Below are positions 56,669 through 64,000 of a stretch of DNA of 64,000 bases, one piece after another. The translations under genes were made by a program, and so were the position numbers. Source of the stretch: Cryptomeria japonica (taxonomy: Eukaryota; Streptophyta; Pinopsida; Cupressales; Cupressaceae); assembly GCF_030272615.1 (NCBI RefSeq), contig NC_081414.1:50501136-50565135 (forward strand). Reading direction: 5' to 3'. Below the pieces are notes generated by a model. The model did no database searches, was not told the DNA's origin, and saw only the letters and a list, made by a program, of their open reading frames with translations. Position 1 is the first letter of the stretch. Every line of letters begins with the position of its first letter.

Positions 56669-59600
56669 ATGCCCAATACACTGAATAAAGACAAAAATAA
56701 GCAACAATATATAGATGAACGTGCAGTAGCCCAACGTGCCTTGATCCTTGAACAGCAAGCGGAAAGGCGACAGAGGTATAAGCGAAGAGAGGAGGAACGC
56801 TCCGAAGGGGACGGTGAGGCCAGAGGCCACCCACGGAGTCGGGAGGAGTTACTTGCGGAAACCCGCCGCAGGATAGAGTGTACCCAAACTCAGTTGAGGG
56901 AGTTGAGGGACTTGCCACACACACCAGAGGCTAGCAAAACTCCAAGGAGTGGGGAGGAGGCAGGAGAGGGAGAAGACACCGGGGCTGCCAGGAGTGTCGG
57001 AGGGACACCGGGGCACGGCGGTCAAGCACCCCTTATAGGATCTGACCCATCAAGAGTAGGACAACAGCCACCACCAGTAGTAAAAAGGCAAGGTATGGCA
57101 CAAAAACAAAAACTTCCAAAGTTCCATGGGGATGGGAAAGAAGACCCTGTCCGCCACTGTCGCACGTGTGAAACAATTTGGGGAGCGAATGGTGTTACCG
57201 ATGAGGACGATTGGGTAACACAGTTTCCCGCAACACTGAGGGGCGTAGCCATCGACTGGTTTTCGGACACGGATAAGGCTAAAATTGGCACATGGGCAGA
57301 CCTAAAGAAGGAATTTCAAGCAGAGTTTCGTCTCCTAAGAGACGATAATGAGATCGTAGCCGAAATCTACGGCACGAAACAGAGGAAGGACGAGACTGTC
57401 CGAACCTACAGCCGGCGGCTCAAAGAACTGCTAGGAAAGATGGAGAACCAGCCGGCAGACGGATTGAAAAAACGGTGGTTCGTGGAAGGCCTAAAGAAAT
57501 CCCTTAGACGAAAAATGAAGATAGTACCCCCTTCTTCATATTCGGACGCCTATAACAGGGCAATGGATTTAGAAAGTGAACAGAAGACGTCCAAGAAGAA
57601 GAAAAATAAATCCTCGACGGACGATGATTCCTCTTCGGACAAAAGTGATAGTAGTGATGACGACTCTAATCGGAAGGTACGGGCTCTCCAAAAAGATATG
57701 GAGCGAATGATGAGAGAGATAAAGGCAACAAAAGGAAGCGCAAGCAAGGGCGACGAAGGGGAGTTATGGTGCACGGACTGCCGTACCGACGGACACACCA
57801 AGGGGTCTTGTCCGAAAAAAGCATTTTGTGATATTTGTCAGATTGCCGGACACCTTACCAAGGAGTGTCCGTACAATATGAGGACTCGTAGCCAACAGGT
57901 TCTCTTTGCAGAATCATCTGCGTCAGCTGGCACGTCCCAGCCTGCGAGCAACAACGCTTCGTCTGGCGGCTACCGAAACAACAGGCGAGGAAGAGGCAAT
58001 AATAACAATACGAATAATAGAAGCCGAATCCAATACGACGCTAAAGGGCGGCCGATGATACAATGCCGAGCTTGCAATCACTGGGGGCATTTCGCTAGAG
58101 ACTGTACGGTGGAGGAAGCACCACAAAAACTTTGCAAGTGGTGCGGTCCCGGGGACCATGATGATGGCAATTGTCCCAAATCTGGCGTGAACCTATTGAA
58201 TGTAGAAACGGAGGATGCACTCGCCATAACAAGGTCCAAGACGAAAGCAGCCACTTATCCAGACCCCCGTACGGAAAAACAAAAGGCATTGGAGGCACGA
58301 GCGGAATTGGAGAGGGAGATGTGGAGGAGCAAGGGTGCACAAAAGCTGGCGGGTACTTCTCGCTCTGAAGGAGAAACAAACATTATAAACCAACTGTTAC
58401 AGGTCGAGATACCTGTCAAAATGAAGGACCTCCTGGAAAGTATGCCGCACTTGCGAGCGACGTTGTTGCAATCCGCAATAGTAACCCCAGTGGGCCAACC
58501 AATACATGGCAAGGACAACCTTGGCGAGACAGCAGCAGACCCATTAACCCTGACAATCAACAATGGTAGACACCCAGCAGTGGTGGAAATGGGTATATTG
58601 GGCACCATCCTGACCGACACAATTGTCGACGGCGGGTCGGGAGTAAATGTCTTGCCAGAGGAAACATGGAAAAAATTGGGTAAACCTACTCTCTGGCCGT
58701 CCACCTTTACTTTATTGGGAGCAGACCAACACGGCATCAAGCCGCTGGGCACACTCATGGCGCAACAGGTGACGATCGGAACACAGCCATTCATCCTGAA
58801 TTTTGTGGTCATCCCATTGAAGAAGAAGGGGTACGACGCCATCCTCGGCAGAGGCTGGTTGGTGGCGGCCAAAGCAAATCACAATTGGAAGAAAAACACC
58901 TTGTCCATGGAAAAGGCTGGCCGAAGGTATACCATTGACCTCAAAACTCAACAGGTCAGTGAAGAGTTGGCGTCGGAGTCAGAGTCCGATAGAGACGATA
59001 CCGACGAAGGGAAGGAGGGCAGGGAACCAAATGATGAAGGCATCTTAGGAATTCAAGCCTGTTCTGAGGATGAGACGGATTCTTTGAGAGGGCTCTTCCA
59101 TTGGCAAATGGAAGACTATGAATTATTGTATGGGTGCAATATGTTGGGGATCGAAGGACCTGACATGAACGAGTTTCCGCCAGAGTACGGACAATACAAG
59201 GAAGGGGATGTCCCTGTGGATGACGCACCAGCGCACAAGTTTGACAAAAGTAAGCCCATAAGGTATGAAGAATCCGCACTTCAAGTTACAAACCTTGGAG
59301 AACCTTCAGAACAGAAAAATATTCTAGTCGGTGACGACTGGAATCCCGTCTTAAAGACGGCGGCGTTCAAAATTTTTACAGAATACAAAGACGTGTTCGC
59401 TTGGACATATAAGGACCTCAAGGGGGTACCACAAGAACTCTGTGTACATCGGATCCCTTTGGTTCCCGGAGCCGTGCCCGTACGGAAGAGGCCATACAGA
59501 ATGAACAAAAATTATGCGGCCAGGGTAAATAATGAAATTGACCGCATGCTGGAAGCAGGGATTATCTTCAAGGTCCAGACGAGTGAATGGGTATCACCCA

Positions 59601-62116
59601 TTGTGATATCTTTGAAAAAGGAGGCCGATCAGATAAGAATCTGTGTAGACTTCAGGTGTTTGAATGCTGTCACAATTAAAGATCCATTTCCCATACCATT
59701 CACAGACACCATCCTCGAGGAAGTCGCGGGTCACGAAATTTATTCATTTATGGATGGATTCTCCGGATATAATCAAATTTCCATTGCAGAGGAGGACAAA
59801 TTGAAGACCACCTTTATCGTAGAAGATGGCGTCTATGCATACAACCGGATGCCATTCGGGTTGTGCAACGCGCCAGCTACCTTTCAACGGATAATCCTCC
59901 ATATCTTCGATAAAATGTCCGTGGGAAACTTCAAAGCATTCTTGGATGATTGGTCCATTTACAGCACGGAGGAGGCACATCTGGCCGCACTTGGCGAATG
60001 CATGGAGAGATGTCGACGAGCCCGCCTCGCCCTAAATCCCAAGAAATGCAGATTCATGGTGCCTCAGGGCAAGTTACTAGGGCACATCGTCTGCAAGGCT
60101 GGACTGAAGACGGACCCTGACAAAATACGAGTCATTGTGGAGATGGAGGCGCCCGACGATGTCACCGGCGTCAAGTCATTTCTTGGACACATCGGGTATT
60201 ATAGGCGATTTATTAAGAACTTTGCCCAAGTATCATACCCACTTGATAAGCTGACACGAAGGGGGGAGCCGTACATCTGGGGGACGGCCCAAGAAGAGGC
60301 TTTTCAAGAATTAAAATCACGATTGGTGGGTGCGCCAATCTTGACATACCCAGATTGGGACAAAGAGTTCCATGTACATGTCGACGCATCCAACTTCGCC
60401 ATAGGGGCCACCCTAGCACAGGTCGGCAGCCACGGGCTGGACCACCCAGTATATTTTGCAAGTCGACTCTTGTCAAACGCGGAGAGGAACTACAGCACGA
60501 CGGAGAGAGAAGCCCTCGGCATGGTATACTCCGTCCAAAAATTCAGACATTATTTACTGGCGACACCATTCACATTTTATGTGGATCACCAGGCGTTGAT
60601 GTATTTGGTGAACAAGCCAATCATCCAGGGGCGGATTAGTCGATGGCTGTTGCTGTTACAAGAATTTACGTTCAACATCATTGTCAGACCTGGCAGGAGC
60701 CACGTCATAGCCGACCAGCTATCACGGATCAAGTCGGGAGAGCCGGCCGAAGGCATTAGCGAGGATTTTCCGGACACCCATCTTTTCCGCATTGCCATCC
60801 TTCCTCATTGGTACACCAGTGTGGGTGAATATCTGTCAACATCAAAATTTCCGAAGGAAATGCCACCAGGTGAAAGACGGAAACTTGTATTAAGAAGCCG
60901 AACATTCCAACTTTTAAATGGTCTTCTCTACAAAATGGGACCTGATCAGATCCTACGACGATGTGTCTTGGAAGAGGAAATCCCAGGAGTATTGAGAGAA
61001 GCCCATGAAGGGGCTGCTGGAGGGCACATGGGACCGGATACGACAGCAAGGAAGGTCCTACTCGCTGGCTTGTGGTGGCCGACACTGCATAATGACGCCA
61101 GAGAATGGGTGACAAGTTGTGATACATGTCAGCGTGCTGGGCGACCATTAAAAAGAGATTTTATGCCACTTAACCCGGCGCATGCTCAAGAATTGTTCGA
61201 AAGATGGGGGTTAGACTTCGTTGGTCCATTAAAACCGAGTCGCGCCCGACGATGTAGATACATTGTCGTGGCGACAGAATATTTGACCAAATGGGTCGAA
61301 GCCAGGGCGTTGGCAGACAACTCCGCCGTCAGCACGGCGAAATTCATTTATGAACAGATTATCACCCGGTACGGAATACCGATTCAACTGACAAGTGATA
61401 GAGGAGGGCACTTTGTAAATCATATTGTTCGACTACTGACAACCGAATTCAAAATTTTTCATTCTCTATCGAGTCCGTACTATCCCAGGGCAAACGGTCA
61501 GGCCGAGGCAACCAACAAAATCATCGTGTCGGTAATTTATAAGTCTTGTGGGGTGGAAAAGGAAGACTGGGAAGAGCGTCTGCCTTCGGTACTTTGGGCG
61601 TACCGCACAACTTACAAAGTAACCACCGGGCAGACACCTTTCCAATTGATGTATGGCCAGGAGGCTGTGGTACCGATCGAATTCATGGTGCCAAGTCTCA
61701 GAATCGCCATTGACAACAAACTGGGTGACATGGAAAGCCTTCGAGAGAGACTATACGCCTTAAATAAGTTGGATGAAAGACGGACGATGGCACAGTGGGT
61801 GACAGACGTGGCCCAACAACGCAGGAAATACTGGCATGACCAACACATTCGGCGGGCGAGGTTCACGCCGGGCCAATTAGTCCTAAAGTATAACGGAAGG
61901 AACGAGATTAAGCCCGGCAAGTTCAAAGTCAAGTGGCTAGGCCCTTACAGGATCCAAGAGGTCGCCGCCAACGGATCCGTCAAACTCTCGACCCTCGACG
62001 GACAGGTAATCCCAGAGGGCGTCAATGGGTCGAAACTGAAAGTGTATCACCAGAGGGTGGAAGCGCACAGGAGCAGCCCGACAGCAGGCGCACAGTCGCA
62101 GTCAGCCAATAAATGA
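56669..62116 (+). CDS. Gypsy gag-pol polyprotein, intact
   Basis: 1,815 codons without a stop. Rough residue positions: gag capsid-like 143-300; acidic/serine linker 310-335; zinc knuckles near 367 (CTDCRTDGHTKGSC), 387 (CDICQIAGHLTKEC), 466 (CRACNHWGHFARDC) and 489 (CKWCGPGDHDDGNC); protease at 652 (IVDGGSGVNVLP, DGG rather than DSG/DTG) and AILGRGW at 724; RT 960-1130 with FLDDWS at 1091; RNase H from 1235 (VDASNFAIGATL); integrase zinc region near 1450 (HEGAAGGHMG to CDTC) and DDE motifs at 1514 (LDFVGP), 1576 (TSDRGGHF) and 1608 (ANGQAEATNK). The fourth zinc knuckle has an unusual GDHDDGNC spacing. All catalytic residues are present, so the element could be active. The start is the first ATG of the frame. 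Confidence 0.95.
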   Translation: MPNTLNKDKNKQQYIDERAVAQRALILEQQAERRQRYKRREEERSEGDGEARGHPRSREELLAETRRRIECTQTQLRELRDLPHTPEASKTPRSGEEAGEGEDTGAARSVGGTPGHGGQAPLIGSDPSRVGQQPPPVVKRQGMAQKQKLPKFHGDGKEDPVRHCRTCETIWGANGVTDEDDWVTQFPATLRGVAIDWFSDTDKAKIGTWADLKKEFQAEFRLLRDDNEIVAEIYGTKQRKDETVRTYSRRLKELLGKMENQPADGLKKRWFVEGLKKSLRRKMKIVPPSSYSDAYNRAMDLESEQKTSKKKKNKSSTDDDSSSDKSDSSDDDSNRKVRALQKDMERMMREIKATKGSASKGDEGELWCTDCRTDGHTKGSCPKKAFCDICQIAGHLTKECPYNMRTRSQQVLFAESSASAGTSQPASNNASSGGYRNNRRGRGNNNNTNNRSRIQYDAKGRPMIQCRACNHWGHFARDCTVEEAPQKLCKWCGPGDHDDGNCPKSGVNLLNVETEDALAITRSKTKAATYPDPRTEKQKALEARAELEREMWRSKGAQKLAGTSRSEGETNIINQLLQVEIPVKMKDLLESMPHLRATLLQSAIVTPVGQPIHGKDNLGETAADPLTLTINNGRHPAVVEMGILGTILTDTIVDGGSGVNVLPEETWKKLGKPTLWPSTFTLLGADQHGIKPLGTLMAQQVTIGTQPFILNFVVIPLKKKGYDAILGRGWLVAAKANHNWKKNTLSMEKAGRRYTIDLKTQQVSEELASESESDRDDTDEGKEGREPNDEGILGIQACSEDETDSLRGLFHWQMEDYELLYGCNMLGIEGPDMNEFPPEYGQYKEGDVPVDDAPAHKFDKSKPIRYEESALQVTNLGEPSEQKNILVGDDWNPVLKTAAFKIFTEYKDVFAWTYKDLKGVPQELCVHRIPLVPGAVPVRKRPYRMNKNYAARVNNEIDRMLEAGIIFKVQTSEWVSPIVISLKKEADQIRICVDFRCLNAVTIKDPFPIPFTDTILEEVAGHEIYSFMDGFSGYNQISIAEEDKLKTTFIVEDGVYAYNRMPFGLCNAPATFQRIILHIFDKMSVGNFKAFLDDWSIYSTEEAHLAALGECMERCRRARLALNPKKCRFMVPQGKLLGHIVCKAGLKTDPDKIRVIVEMEAPDDVTGVKSFLGHIGYYRRFIKNFAQVSYPLDKLTRRGEPYIWGTAQEEAFQELKSRLVGAPILTYPDWDKEFHVHVDASNFAIGATLAQVGSHGLDHPVYFASRLLSNAERNYSTTEREALGMVYSVQKFRHYLLATPFTFYVDHQALMYLVNKPIIQGRISRWLLLLQEFTFNIIVRPGRSHVIADQLSRIKSGEPAEGISEDFPDTHLFRIAILPHWYTSVGEYLSTSKFPKEMPPGERRKLVLRSRTFQLLNGLLYKMGPDQILRRCVLEEEIPGVLREAHEGAAGGHMGPDTTARKVLLAGLWWPTLHNDAREWVTSCDTCQRAGRPLKRDFMPLNPAHAQELFERWGLDFVGPLKPSRARRCRYIVVATEYLTKWVEARALADNSAVSTAKFIYEQIITRYGIPIQLTSDRGGHFVNHIVRLLTTEFKIFHSLSSPYYPRANGQAEATNKIIVSVIYKSCGVEKEDWEERLPSVLWAYRTTYKVTTGQTPFQLMYGQEAVVPIEFMVPSLRIAIDNKLGDMESLRERLYALNKLDERRTMAQWVTDVAQQRRKYWHDQHIRRARFTPGQLVLKYNGRNEIKPGKFKVKWLGPYRIQEVAANGSVKLSTLDGQVIPEGVNGSKLKVYHQRVEAHRSSPTAGAQSQSANK

Positions 62117-62264
62117 AAATAAAAGAAAGGGAAAAAAAAAAATAATTAGAAAATTCAAAAAAAAAAATTGAAAAAATATATAAAGGAAAAAATTGAAAAA
62201 CATTGGAAAAAAAAAAAAAAAAAAAAAATTGAAAAAAAAAAGAAGTTAGAAAAAGGGAGAAAAA
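62117..62264 (+). other. A-rich tract after gag-pol
   Basis: Long runs of A broken by GAAAAA, including about 19 A's near 62210-62228. No gene. A homopolymer this long is prone to slippage and sequencing error. Confidence 0.8.
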
Positions 62265-62610
62265 GACCACCGCACGGTGGCCACGTAGTGGCACCACCGT
62301 GCGGTGGCCATGTGGTGGGACCACCCACGGTGGACACCACCGTGCGGTGGCACCACCGTAGGTGGACACCACCGTGCGGTGGCACCACCGTAGGTGGACA
62401 CCACCGTGCGGTGGAAGCCACCGTGCGGTGGCACCACCGTAGGTGAAAGCCACCGTGCGGGGCACCACCGACGGTGGGACCACCGTAGGTGGAAGCCACC
62501 GTGCGGTGGCACCACCGACGGTGGGACCACCGTAGGTGGAAGCCACCGTGCGGTGGCACCACCGACGGTGGACACCACCGTAGGTGGAAGCCACCGTGCG
62601 GTGGTAGTCG
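62265..62610. repeat. Palindromic GC-rich minisatellite
   Basis: Tandem, shuffled units of 14-32 bp made from CCACCGTGCGGTGG and CACCACCGTAGGTGG or CACCACCGACGGTGG. Each core is a near-palindrome, so strong hairpins are expected in RNA. All six frames are accidentally open in places because units have no stop codons; none looks like a gene. Confidence 0.93.
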
Positions 62611-63010
62611 GAGGGTTATAAAGCCGCACAAAGCGCAAACGATGGGAACACCGCACAAAGCGCAAAGGAGGTAAAACGGAGAACACCGCACAGCGAAGCA
62701 CGCGAAGCAACAGACAAAGGCACCGCACGCAGCCACCGAGGGTGAGGACAAACGCCGCACAACCACCACGCCTACCGAACGAAGGGAAAAGCAACAGCGC
62801 CGCACAGCCATGCCTTCACCGCACAGCCGCGCCTTCACCGCACAGCCACGCCTACCGAAGGGAGATAAAAACGTCGAAGGGAAATAAAACGGAGCAAGAC
62901 AAGCTACCGTGCGGTAAAGGAAGAAGTTTGGGCGGAGGTAGCTACCGTGCGGTAGAAGGAAGAAGGGGGATTCGGTCGGGAAAAAAAAAAACAAAACGCA
63001 CCGCACAGTC
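62611..63010. repeat. Scattered ACCGCAC motif stretch
   Basis: Many copies of CCGCACA, CACCGCACAGC and TACCGTGCGGTA follow the minisatellite in a looser arrangement, together with CACGCCTACCGAA(C/G)G repeats. It appears to be a degenerate continuation of the array and leads to the accessory ORF. Confidence 0.75.
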
Positions 63011-63087
63011 TTCGCTCTTCGGTGCCGGAGGCAGTTAGCCGTTTTTTTTTACTCCAGATAAAATCAAGAATCAGTTAGAGGAAGCTA

Positions 63088-64000
63088 ATGGAGTCCGCGG
63101 GAAAAAGAAACTGGAAAAAACAATTGCAGGATAGCAGCCATAGGAAGCCAGATGCACGTATTCTCCCTTCAGGTGTTCGAATAGCAGGTGGCACAATGGA
63201 AGCCAGGCAGAAGAAAAAGACACCACAGCAGTCCACCGCACGAGGGAAGAACACCTCCACTTCACAGAATATCACTTTTGAGGGATTGAATGGGGTGGAA
63301 TGTCGGAAATGGTGGCAAGAGACGCCGGATGATAATTTGGTGAAAACAAGTCTTCGCCGAGCAGGGGTAGAATGGGCTATACGGATGCCTGTGTTCGCCA
63401 TTCGCGAGTACGAGGGAGCATTGCGGTATATGGTTGATACCTTTGATAGCCGCTCACGGACGAGCACATTTGAGTATTTGGGGAAGGATATCACCATATC
63501 CTTCAAACCTGCAGATTTCACCAGAGTATTTGGCATCCCAGGCACACATGGCAAAAAAGTGGACTTGAAGCCGAAGAAGATGACACGGGAAGAAAAGGAA
63601 CATTGGATTAGGCGAGTGTCCCGAGACTTGACCCCCGCAGAGTTGGCAAGCATCGTAGATGCCACGAAGGGTCGTGGGATGCGCAGGTCCTTTGTCGCAG
63701 AGGGTCACTGGCGATGCATTATGGACGTCATCAAAAGCAGGTTGACAGGGTCGGGTAGGGCATCAGACATCGCTCTACCACAGATAGTATTGATGAACGG
63801 GGTGATGAACAGAGTCGTCTATGATTGGGCTACCTTGTTATCCGAGCGGATGTGCGCCTTCTTGATGATGGAGCAGCGCACCTTTTACATGCCCCACTAT
63901 GCCATTGGACTGTTCTTGGAGGCTACGCGGGAAGCAGTGCCAGAGGCTGAGTTGGAGGTACGGCCACAGGGACCCTTGGCGGAGGGTGAGCCTCCTATCA
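63088..64000 (+). CDS. Gypsy accessory ORF downstream of pol, partial
   Basis: Open for 304 codons from the ATG at 63088 (MESAGKRNWKKQLQDSSHRK) to the window end, in the element's sense direction. After a basic N-terminus of about 60 residues it carries ALRYMVDTFDSRSRTSTFEY, a FKPADFTRVFGIPG segment, a charged KKMTREEKEHW stretch and RTFYMPHYAIGLFLEA. The order and spacing of these blocks match the unit A and B proteins (ETRLVV..., TPEAIGDAFDIPF, FYMNSYLVYLAA). Position after pol is where Athila-type elements carry an env-like ORF, but no signal peptide or membrane segment is visible in this part. It may be a plant retrotransposon accessory family; function unknown. Confidence 0.75.
   Translation, partial: MESAGKRNWKKQLQDSSHRKPDARILPSGVRIAGGTMEARQKKKTPQQSTARGKNTSTSQNITFEGLNGVECRKWWQETPDDNLVKTSLRRAGVEWAIRMPVFAIREYEGALRYMVDTFDSRSRTSTFEYLGKDITISFKPADFTRVFGIPGTHGKKVDLKPKKMTREEKEHWIRRVSRDLTPAELASIVDATKGRGMRRSFVAEGHWRCIMDVIKSRLTGSGRASDIALPQIVLMNGVMNRVVYDWATLLSERMCAFLMMEQRTFYMPHYAIGLFLEATREAVPEAELEVRPQGPLAEGEPPI

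Larger units (their letters stand above)
53241..64000 (+). other. Last visible HCS1 intron, continuing past the window
   Basis: It begins with GTACAT at 53241. No match to the expected C-terminal part of biotin ligase was seen on the + strand up to 64000. The intron is therefore at least 10.7 kb and contains the Gypsy element in sense orientation. Confidence 0.7.
55818..64000 (+). mobile_element. Gypsy (Ogre/Tat/Athila-type) retrotransposon, 5' LTR to beyond the window
   Basis: Layout: 5' LTR 55818-56118, primer site 56121-56134, short leader ORF, intact gag-pol 56669-62116, A-rich tract, palindromic minisatellite, then an accessory ORF from 63088 that runs off the window. The intact 1,815-codon frame implies a young copy. 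The tRNA-Asp-type primer site and the integrase tail ending VNGSKLKVYH without a chromodomain point to the non-chromovirus OTA group, which is known for extra ORFs. The 3' LTR is not in the window, so TSD and age cannot be checked. Confidence 0.92.

Noticed and set aside
62168-62794. Long open frames on both strands through the minisatellite, including a basic lysine-rich frame and proline/glycine-rich frames.
   Set aside because: They result from stop-free repeat units and A runs. There is no domain, and all frames are open at once.

Overview
The window is plant nuclear DNA, most likely from a large-genome seed plant of gymnosperm type. That taxonomic call is an inference from intron size and transposable-element load; no species-diagnostic gene is visible. 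Three + strand exons (1-123, 52645-52765, 53085-53240) encode consecutive pieces of the catalytic domain of one host gene, a plant biotin--protein ligase (holocarboxylase synthetase, HCS1-like). They join in frame with no missing residues. The first complete intron is therefore about 52.5 kb, and the last intron runs beyond 10.7 kb. Almost everything else in the window is transposable-element DNA inside these two introns.

Intron A (124-52644) is a nested stack whose layers can be peeled off by target-site duplications (TSDs). A degraded minus-strand L1 LINE (pieces between about 2300 and 32100) was split three times. The first insert is a TG...CA LTR-like unit C1 (3477-13509, TSD CACCT), itself split by a decayed Copia element (4086-10778, TSD TATTT). 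The second is a younger full-length L1 (13755-24355, TSD TAACAAAACTAG), itself split by a hAT DNA transposon (17005-21228, TSD GTCTTGAC). The third is a 4.6-kb solo-LTR-like unit, LTR1 (26899-31516, TSD CATCC). A second non-LTR element on the + strand (about 32780-51125) was split by unit B (32844-49006, TSD TAAAG). Unit B was in turn split by unit A (32983 to about 38324) and by a 4.2-kb sister of LTR1, LTR2 (42528-46770, TSD GGCAG).

The most unusual content is this set of five LTR-like units (C1, LTR1, LTR2, A, B). They share TGTTG...CAACA-type ends, a hairpin just inside the 5' end, and a TATA-like box about 810-870 bp from the 3' end. None contains reverse transcriptase or a second LTR. 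Units A and B carry long, now broken, coding regions for roughly 1,000-residue proteins upstream of that TATA box. LTR1 and LTR2 carry instead an array of imperfect hairpins spaced almost exactly every 166 bp. The A and B proteins share a domain pattern with an open reading frame downstream of pol in the Gypsy element at the window's right end, which suggests one widespread retroelement accessory-protein family.

Intron B (53241 onward) holds a duplicated Gypsy reverse-transcriptase remnant, the 3' end of an L1 with an RNase H domain, and a young Gypsy element of Ogre/Tat/Athila type (5' LTR 55818-56118, tRNA-Asp-type primer site). That Gypsy has an intact 1,815-codon gag-pol (56669-62116), a GC-rich palindromic minisatellite, and the 5' part of an accessory ORF (63088 to the window end). 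No tRNA, rRNA or CRISPR features were recognised.
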